The notes beneath the pieces are model-generated. The model ran no database searches. It worked only from the letters and a program-made list of their open reading frames with translations, and was not told the origin of the DNA. Shown one piece after another: positions 55,801 to 64,000 of a stretch of DNA of 64,000 bases; within the stretch, counting starts at the first letter, position 1, and each line of letters begins with the position of its first letter. Both the position numbers and the translations under genes were made by a program. Source of the DNA: Camarhynchus parvulus (taxonomy: Eukaryota > Chordata > Aves > Passeriformes > Thraupidae); NCBI RefSeq assembly GCF_901933205.1, contig NC_044572.1:22654501-22718500 (forward strand). The letters are read 5' to 3'.

Positions 55801-58800
55801 CATACTTTGGCATTAAAATGTTGGCTGATTTTTACCAGTTTTTTGACAATGGAAGTCTTTCACATGCAAGATAAGTCCTAGGAAATAACAGCCAAAGGAT
55901 ATTATCTGTCAGTTTGTTAAACCACTAGTGGAGTTAGTAATTTCTGGAATGCAACAGAACCCTTCTTTTCTTGGGCTATTGTTTTGTGACTCTCCTGTTT
56001 ACCTTACCCCAGGTGACTGTTGCACTACAATGTCTCTCTTGCCCAGCTATGACTGAGGCAAGACAAAATAAAGAAAAGATAATGATAAATACAAAACATG
56101 CAATTAAGTATCATTACATTAATTCATTCTGGGGAAAAGTGCAGAATCTTGGAAACAGATTTCTCAAGAGAGCAAGAGCAATTTAAAGGAGCATGATCTG
56201 CATGGCATTATATCCATGTTCCCAGGAAAAACCTGTGCTCAGTTAAATCTCAAGAGAGACCCACAGGAAATCACAAGCTGCCTATCTTATTTCATAGCTG
56301 GATACTGTTCTGCAAGGTTTTAATTACAGAGGTGCTGTAGCAAGAGGTTTGGTATCTATGTTTAGTGTGAGACATATGGATGAAAGTCGAGCTGTCCTTT
56401 AGCTGTAATTGTGGTGTAGTTGGGTCCTAGGGGTGTCCCTGTGTGCACACTCAGTGCCCCAAACTCCTTAACTCCTTCCCTGGGTGCTCCAGGAATTCCT
56501 CAGCTAGTCCCTGCACAGAAGAGACACACAGCTGAGTAAAGGCAAGGTGACAGACTTGGCTCCTCCTCAGCTCCACAATAAAAGGATCTGACTAACAATT
56601 GCAAAAGATTTTCAGGCAATGAATTCAGTCCTGAGGGTTCCTCCCAAGCAGCTCCTGCTGGTTCCAAGACAATTTTCTACACCTGAATTTGTCCCATAAC
56701 CTCCTGAGTGAAGAATCTGGCCCTTTCAGACCCTCCTGGTGGTTTCCGCTGCAGAACTGTTGGGATTGCATGCAGGTAGGATGCATACAAATTTTAGAAA
56801 CTGTTCTTGCAAATACAGACATGGTCACACAGGGCAGTCTTTTTGCACATAGTTAATACAGCAAGATGCTTTAGTTTACAGTACTCTATGACAATGGATA
56901 ATGCCCCTACTGAAGTAGTCTCACAGGATCAGGAGCCAGCTGGCATGAGAGAGAATTGAGAATTGAGCAGAGAAGCAGTTCAGGGAGTCTCCCCTGACCC
57001 AGCGACTCCTGTCACTACCCAGACTGCAACCAACCCTCCTGTTTGGGAGACCCGAAGCAATAGCCTATGCCAAGGTCCCAGACACTATTTTTCTTGAAAA
57101 CTCTGTCTATTTTTAATGCAACACTGCTCAGCCAGAAACCAAGTCAGCCCTGCCACTGAAGAAATGCTGCTTTTAACAATTAGTCTTTGTCTAAATATGT
57201 CCAATGCTTTTCCAAATAAATTACTTAACACTGCTAGGAGGGATCACTTTGGTACATGATCTATTAGAAAATTCATTACTCTATTTTTTTTGAAATATTA
57301 GTGAGGACTAAATGTTAACAGCTGTTTATGCACTGCCAGATTCGACAGGCAGTGCGTTTTAGTTTGAAATAAAAGTTTGAAGCACTTGGCTTGTCATTTT
57401 GGTGATAGTAGTATTACAATAGAGACTATAATTAACTAAACTAACAAGAGACTATAATTCAATTTGACTGAAATTCAGTACTATTAACCATTCTGCAGAA
57501 CAGTGCGCATAAAGGTATTCTCAACTATTTCTTAAAAAAAACCAACTTTTTAAAAAATTTAAAACAGAAAAACATGTAGGTCAGAAATCAAGATTTTTTA
57601 CTGTATGCCTTTTTTGATGAGACTAGTATTTTTATCTCTCAGAATAACCACAAGATAATTGAGTAATTATGCAGATACTCTTCTAAAAGTACATTTATTC
57701 CCCAAACATTGTGTGTGGTCACCTGAGTACTGTGCAATGAAAATAAAGGAACATCAGCTGCTACCAGCACCTTTAGCAGAGACACTGAACTGCTCCTGTG
57801 TATTCCTCTAGGCTACCTCTTTGCAAGCAAAAATTCACTGTGGGTGCAAATCTTACTTCCATGACAGCAAAACCCCACATCAGCTGAGGAGACTGGCTTT
57901 CTATAACTGTCCTAGCAGTGTTCAGCTGATCACATCTGAATTTAATAATACTATTTAACAGCCAGTCTCTGGTTTAATCCCAGGGTTTGTCTGAAAGCTG
58001 AAATTGGGCTGTTGCATTTATAGCAAATCCACAAAAACCTTGAATAAAGCACACTGCTCTGATCTCTGCAAATATCTGCTATCTGTGTTTTTGCAGGACC
58101 AGAGCTTGGTTGTTTATGATACTTCCCACTTCTAATTATTAGCACCTCTAAGAGATCTGTTTCACCAAAGATTATTTATGGAAGACTGCTTATTATATGA
58201 CAGAAGGTGGACATTGACCTGGAAGATCTAATTTTCTGTATCTGACCTAGAGAAATAGTCTGAACTCATAGTTGCACCTTTTGCTCTGTAAAATAGTATT
58301 ATTAATATTTTTAAGAAGAGAGTTGTGAAAACCATTTTATTAAAATCTGAATAGACTCTAAAGGAAGACTATATAAAAGTGCCTGTCCTTTCTCAGCAGA
58401 TCTGCTCCCTGTAGGTATAATTCACTTAGTACTTTAACAAAGTACTAGATCTCACATGAACCCTCTCACTTGACTTCAACAATGCCCTGAAGCCTTTATA
58501 TGAAGCCATCAGACTTTTAACCTGGTCCTGCAACTGAGAAAACAAGCAAACAAACAAACAAAAGTCCATGGGATACAATTCCTCCTCTGCTGTGCCAGCA
58601 CGAGAATTTGGTCCTCTGCTCAGTGAACCCATAGAGTATCCCTGATCTGAAAAACTAACTTCCAGTTGTTTCAGTTCTCTACAGGACTACAGATATGTTT
58701 TTGTTGCATGTACCACAGCGCTTTTCAGCTACAAGAACAAGTATTCAGGGAGAGAGAAGTACAGACTGCTTTTTGTGGGAACACTGATCTAATTACAAAC

Positions 58801-60306
58801 CAAATTGCAACCTAAAGATACATTCGTGGTGCAGCCAGTCACAAACCAAAAAAGCTTTTTAAAATACGTATTGTTGCAGTAAAAGTCTTCTACCAGGGCT
58901 TATGTTCATAAGCCAAACACAGAAAAAACCCCAGTGACATTCTAATCACTTTTGTGACTCATCAGCTGAATTATTTACACATACTGCAATCAGGCAAGCT
59001 GGGTAAACTCTGCCACAGTGATGAAGTAGTACTGCCACTAAGGGAATCAACTGAACACACCCAGTTTTGCAACCCATATATCACCTTTGAGATTGTTAGC
59101 ACTTGTGATAACAGAAAATAAACAAGCTAAAAAAAGAAGACAAGATTCTGTCAGCCCAATCTGTTCCTTGTTCAGATACCCAGTGAATGGCTCATGGAGC
59201 AGAGATGAGGCAAAGGGGCCAGAGGTGATGCTGAAAATGCATGAGTAGAAACACTGTTCAAAACCCCAGGCAAAATCTATAGAGCTGAAAAAAAATCATT
59301 ATCATTTGAAATATGTATGGAATTACAAATTAATCAAAATCTGTTTTGAGTTCTGAGATTTCTTTTTTTTTTTTCAATCATAATATATAGTGACTTGTTC
59401 CAAAGTCAGTTTCTCGGTAGATCACTTTTTCTTGTCATCTACACTCCATTTCCTGGCAATTTATGTCTGCTGAGGGAGTGGCTACCTAACCAAGAAAAAA
59501 AGTGTTTCATTACTGTAGGAATAGTTATTGTGAGAGAATTACCACAGCTGTTCATAAATTATATTAATGGAGTTTTTTCCCCCCAAAGGCATAATAAAAC
59601 TAAATCTGAGAAGATGGATGTATCCATACTTCTGAAGAGCTCTCAGCAAATTCTATTTTCCCCTCCTCTCCCACTTGGCTGCGGCTAAATACTTCCTCTA
59701 ACATAACTGTATTAGAAGGAATTCAATGACAAATCCCAAATTCTGGAAAGCTTGGAATTAGAGCTGTTTTATGAAAAGTCGCTCTTCACTGAATACATAA
59801 AAACATCCAAAAATAAGATTAAAAAAAAAGTGAAAGGATTTCCCCTTTGCCTCAAACATAATTCAGTGCAATCAGGTGGAATATAACATAAGCTTTGAAG
59901 AAAAAGAAAATTAATAAGAACAGCTCTATAAAGACATTTCAAGGGCACTTTTAACTCAGTATCTTGCCTAAATGGCAGTCAGCAACAAATGCCTAAGGAA
60001 GACTGTCAGGACAAAGCAATCATATAATGCATCTTCCTCAGCAATTGCACACACCTACAAGCAGTGTGATTCAAGGACTTACTGAACCAGAGGTATCCGG
60101 ATACTTAATGACTGTTAACAGACATATTTATGGAAAAAAAATCCAAACTTTTGGCCCAATCTAAACTTTTAATGTCCTTAATATCCAGAGTTTGCAATTT
60201 AAGGTGCTTTATTTTCTTCTAAGCACTTTTTTTGTCTTTTACATGATAATTGTCTTCAATGCCCTCTAGTTCTTCTATTAGAAAAAAGCCCCTTTGTATT
60301 CATTTT

Positions 60307-60399
60307 TTCTGTGCCTTTCATGACTTGATACACCTCTGGCATATGCCTCCCTAATATTCTGTGCCTTTCATGACTTGATACACCTCTGGCATATGCCTC
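60307..60399 (+). repeat. Direct duplication, 43-base units with 50-base period
   Basis: Copies at 60307-60349 and 60357-60399 are identical (beginning ttctgtgcctttcatgactt, ending ggcatatgcctc) and separated by cctaata. The perfect identity indicates a recent duplication. The surroundings look like an old reverse-strand CR1/L3-like relic. Confidence 0.95.
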
Positions 60400-60565
60400 A
60401 GTCTATTGAATTATTACTTGTAAACACTTCCTTATCTTTGGCAGTCTTTGTCTGTCACCTGTGTCTCTCTGCTATCCCAAGAACCCGTTCCAAGTGACTT
60501 CAAGAAATAAGAAAAAAAGTTTTTCAGAGCATAAAGATTCATAGACTTGAACATGTGGTAAACCT

Positions 60566-60655
60566 GGTCTTCAGATGTTCCTGCTCATTGCAGAGGAGTG
60601 GTACTAGATGACTTTTAAAGGCTTCTTCCAAACCAAACCATCTAAGGATTCTGCC
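60566..60655 (+). mobile_element. Short degenerate CR1 3' end
   Basis: 'ctagatgacttttaaaggct', 'cttccaaaccaaaccatct' and 'aaggattctg' follow the order of the CR1 3' end with several changes. Confidence 0.6.
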
Positions 60656-62218
60656 AGATGAAGCACACTGAAGTCATAATAATATTGTCCTATATTTAAC
60701 CTCAGGTAAAAAAACCCCACCTTTGTCTCCATATGGTTTGTATCATACACTTTAGCTTTATTTTTCTAATATCCCTGAAGACCAAGAAGCGGGGACTCCA
60801 GTGCTGCTGGCAAAAATCTGAAGATAACATAGACAAAATTAAATGTAAAAAACTTTTTAATGCACAGGTTGAAACTTAATTTAAGGTAAGGGCACCTTAC
60901 TCAGGTTTGATCAGTTTTATACATTGGCCTAAGCCATCAGAGATATTAGCAGTTATCCTAATTCCTTCTGAATTTTTCCTGGAGCTAGTCATGTCTTACC
61001 ATCTAGGACTTTAGGGAGATTAATCTCTGCAGTAAGGGGAATCAGGTGTCTAAAAACAGATAAGATGGCAAGGTCAAGCACTGTGAAAAACATTCCTTTT
61101 ATTTCGTGTTAGGGTTAAGTATGTTTACAAAAGCCTCTCTAAGAGCCCAGATCTGTTGTCCCTATGTCCACAAAACAATTGCAGTACTTTCTATATCAAC
61201 AATAGCCTTATTACACAAGAGTAATAAAAATGGTCCAAATAGAAGAGAAGGAGTGTTTGAGAAGGGAGGCCACAAGCAGCTGGAGTCACTACTGACTGAA
61301 CAATGCCATACTTGGACAAGGAGTGTTTGTTTGCTTCCTGCTTGAAGCAGAATCTCTGAGCACTAACAGAACCTACACCGGTACTTCAGCTGTTCATTGC
61401 CAAATATCAAACTTCCAATTCCTGAAGAAGTCACAGAGAAGCCAATGAAGTTCAGCAGTAGGATTGTTTAACTAAAGCAAGGTTGGCTGTCACAGCACGG
61501 CAAATCACTTCATTGGTCACTAAGGACTCGATTTTGCGCCTAGTCACAGCTACCTAGGGCCACTGAGACGCCCAAAATGTCTTGTGTGTCCTCATCCTGC
61601 CATCTCTGAGGGTTTGGGGTCTTTCTTTTGTTCCTGTATCTTGCTGATTTATCTGGGTGTTCTGTATATCCCTGGCACTTGAAAGGGTGCTAAATGCTTC
61701 CCAAAGGCCCTGAGAAGCGAGTCACCATGCAATAAACAACAACTATTTAGTCTTTTAAAATGGGAAGGTTATGGCAAATTTTCTATTTGCGGCCAAATTT
61801 TCTATTTTCTCTTTATTAATTTCTCTGGCCAGCCTTGGCTTGTGGATGTCTTTGTAGTCTCCGTTGACTCTGGCAGCCTGCTGGGCATCCTCACTAAGGA
61901 ACGAAAGCAGGAGCCAGGGCACAGGATCCTCGCCACCTCCTCGCCCTCACAGGCAAAAGGGCGTCACATCAAACGAAGAAGGAAGAGGAAAAGGCCTCAT
62001 GTACGTCGGAGCTCGCACTCCAGTGACTGCGGACAAGCGGCAGCCACAGTCCAGCCCCTGACCCCGAGCCCCTGGAGCGAGGAAGGCGGGCCCGGCCCGT
62101 GTCCCGCCCGCTCCCGGCAGGGCCGCGCCTCCGCCCGAGCCCGCTCCGCCCCGGGGGGCGGTGGCTGCGCGGGGCCGGGTCCCGGAGCGAGCGGGCTCTG
62201 TCCGGTGCTGTCCCGGCC

Positions 62219-62333
62219 ATGGAGGCGGTGTGGCGGTGGTCGCTGTTGCTGCAGGGCCTGGCGCTGCTGTGGGGCCGCGCCGTGGCGGGGCTGGAGCAGA
62301 TCAGCACCACGGTTCCGCCGGCGCCGGCGCAGG
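62219..62333 (+). CDS. First coding exon of a signal-peptide protein (partial, runs off window)
   Basis: ATG in good context (CGGCCATGG) opens 38 codons plus one base, ending at a consensus donor (CAGG|GTAAGG). The start MEAVWRWSLLLQGLALLWG is a clear signal peptide with likely cleavage after AVAG or close by, followed by a Thr/Pro/Ala-rich linker (ISTTVPPAPAQ). The protein is therefore secreted or type I membrane. I do not recognise it from this exon alone. In human, PTTG1IP2 (a PTTG1IP-like membrane protein) lies next to CLDN12 as far as I recall, and a signal peptide plus short linker fits its family. This is a position-based guess. No convincing next exon lies within the remaining 1.7 kb. 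Confidence 0.6.
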
Positions 62334-62490
62334 GTAAGGAGGGGCGGGCGGCGCGGCGGCGCTCCCTTCGCTTCCCGTCCGTGCCCGGGTGCGGCCGTGC
62401 GGCCTTTCCGGGCGGGCCTGGCCGGGCAGAGCGGCGCGGCGGCGGGCACGGGCTCGGGCTCGCCCCGAGGCCTGCAGGGGCCCAGCGGCG

Positions 62491-62579
62491 CCCGGAGCGC
62501 CATGAGGAGAGCTCGGGGCTTGCCGTGGTGCTGTCCCCGGAGCGCCATGAGGAGAGCTCGGGGCTTGCCGTGGTGCTGT
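62491..62579 (+). repeat. Tandem duplication, 45-base period
   Basis: The unit beginning cccggagcgccatgaggaga and ending ggtgctgt occurs at 62491-62534 and again at 62536-62579 without a mismatch. It lies in the presumed first intron of the right-end gene, within the CpG island. Confidence 0.93.
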
Positions 62580-62709
62580 GCCCGGCGCGGAGCGGTCCCG
62601 TGGGCCGGGAGGGAATGGCTCGCTCCCGGGCCGAAGGACGGGCTGATGGCGCTGGGGTTTGCCCGCCTGCGGGGCCTTGGGGGTGTCCGGACATTGGCGC
62701 AGACAGACA

Positions 62710-62830
62710 GCAGTCACAGAATCGCAGGATGGGACAGATTGGAAGAGACCACAGTGGTCTCCTGGTCCAACCTCCCCTGCTCAAGCAGGGTTATCCTAGA
62801 GTACACAGTCGCCAGGGTTTGTTCAGCCCT
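62710..62830 (-). mobile_element. CR1 LINE fragment, 3' end
   Basis: 'cacagaatcgcaggatggga', 'ttggaagagaccacagtgg' and 'tggtccaacctcccctgctc' are the reverse complement of the CR1 3' end (CR1-J/X-like). It sits directly after the CpG island. Confidence 0.85.
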
Positions 62831-64000
62831 GGGTGATGGTGAGGAATGTGGCTCAGGAGAAGCTACGGAGGTACTCGCCCCTTCCTGTTCTGTTGGAATC
62901 ATTTATCTCTTCGCTGCTTTTGGCAGGCAGCTGGTGAAGCTTCTCCTCTGATTTAGTTGCCACCAACAGATGTGACCACAAAGGTGTGTGTCAGGTTGGC
63001 TGACATCAAATGTGGGTATCTCAAGTGCACCTTGACAGGTGTGTCTACATCCCAGCTAGAGGTGTTTAATTTCCTTTAGGGAAGGGTTTATACTTGAAAA
63101 AGGAGCCTCCAGCTCTTTGAGACAACTAACTTGAAGCAAATTAGCCTTACTAATTCATGTTCAGAAAGTATCTCTGTTTGGGTGTTTAAAATCTCACATT
63201 GGAAAAGTAATGAAGTAATTTTTTTAATAAGCATGGTGGTACTCCATGTTGAAAACTCCTGTTGGAAAATTTTTGAGTATAAACTGAGAATGGTTTCTGA
63301 ACGTGCTTCTCATGTTGGTTGTTTTTTTTTTGGTATATGGCCCTTAACACTTAGGCTGTGAATTGGTACTTGTAACAATTTGTTACCAGATACGCTGGTA
63401 AGGCGGTTTTCTATATGCATATATAAATTAAAGATGAATATACTGGTACAAAATATGCATTTAATGTTAACAATTAGTATCAGAAATATGTAATAGTTAA
63501 TTATGAGAAGAAAACAATGAAATACATAGTTGTTTCACAAGCAAGTAACTCTACCTCAAATTGACAACCTGTTGTGACTTAATGCTCGATTTGGAGATCT
63601 TTTCCCCTTGTATTTGTGATATAGTGAAATAAGAACAACCTTGTTTCATTAACTGGTATAAAAAACTATAATTGGAACAACAATTACTGGAATAAAAATC
63701 CAGGTTCAAACTAGGAAAAGAGATTCCCCCTCATCTTTCAAATAGTTCATCTGGGTCAAGACTATGGCATGTACATGGTCCTGTGGGCAACAAATTATGT
63801 CTGAATTATGGATAAAAAAAGATTGCTTTTAAGATGATCAGCATGGGGTACTTCTAAAAAAAGCCATTCTGTACACCACTATGTATTTTTTTTTAATTCA
63901 GAGAAAATGCATTGCCTGGCTTGTCGAGCTTCTGTTAAAGTTCTTATTGAACTCTTGTGTATTAACTTTGTATCCTATGTTTGGAAGTGTTTTTAATTGT

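Larger units (their letters stand above)
49870..62029. other. Spacer between CLDN12 and the right-end gene, no gene seen
   Basis: About 12 kb, mostly AT-rich. A GC-richer stretch at about 50060-50870 includes 'gcaataaacctcgctggaac', which resembles the R region of an LTR, but no ends or duplications could be set. Small ORFs show no domain, signal or exon structure. Repeats within it are listed separately. Distal regulatory DNA is possible but cannot be shown by inspection. Confidence 0.45.
62030..62700 (+). promoter_or_regulatory. CpG-island promoter of the right-end gene
   Basis: A CpG-dense, GC-rich block of about 0.65 kb surrounding the start codon at 62219. The island continues past the donor at 62334 into the presumed first intron, where it includes a 45-base tandem duplication. 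Confidence 0.75.

Noticed and set aside
61842..62951. 369-codon + strand ORF and 271-codon - strand ORF
   Set aside because: GC-bias artefacts spanning a CpG island, a tandem duplication and a CR1. The frame with a signal peptide and a donor (62219-62333) is the supported one.
63901..64000. Possible second exon of the right-end gene (after TTTTAATTCAG, frame with CLACRASVKVL)
   Set aside because: The phase fits, but the frame stops within 95 bases, a donor is unclear, and the cysteine pattern does not match the expected PSI-type exon. Probably chance.

Overview
This is vertebrate nuclear DNA, almost certainly from a bird and probably a songbird. The genes are split by GT-AG introns. There are three GC-rich CpG-island promoters in AT-rich surroundings. 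CR1 retrotransposon pieces with the avian 3' end (relatives of 'TTCTATGATTCTATG') recur, and there are solo LTRs of avian endogenous retroviruses. The order CFAP69 - FAM237B - GTPBP10 - CLDN12 matches the gene neighbourhood I recall for human 7q21.13, so this is a conserved syntenic block. It is not a bacterial or mobile gene cluster.

Layout: (1) 148-12541, + strand: the last ten coding exons (411 residues) of CFAP69, an axonemal/flagellar protein; its 5' half lies outside the window. (2) 17339-17749, - strand: FAM237B, the precursor of the amidated neuropeptide NPGM. It has one coding exon behind a recognisable 3' splice site. (3) 17.8-27.8 kb: gene-poor spacer with an LTR at 24418-24980, a CR1 split by a 391-bp LTR with a perfect 6-bp target duplication at 26440-26830, and a probable LTR at 27314-27623 just before the next promoter. 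(4) 28193-39372, + strand: GTPBP10, complete in ten coding exons (373 residues), a mitochondrial Obg-type GTPase for ribosome assembly. (5) 41.1-49.9 kb, + strand: CLDN12, a tight-junction claudin. It has a CpG-island first exon, a small second exon, one coding exon (45892-46629) and a long 3' UTR. (6) 49.9-62.0 kb: spacer without a recognised gene. (7) 62219-62333, + strand: first coding exon (signal peptide) of a secreted or membrane protein that runs off the right edge. Position suggests a PTTG1IP2-like gene, but this is not proven.

The genes are neighbours by ancestry and do not form a pathway. I saw no unknown multi-gene system. The most interesting points are a predicted splice-dependent upstream ORF in the CLDN12 leader, the antisense neuropeptide gene, a possible alternative first exon of GTPBP10, and the transposon nesting.
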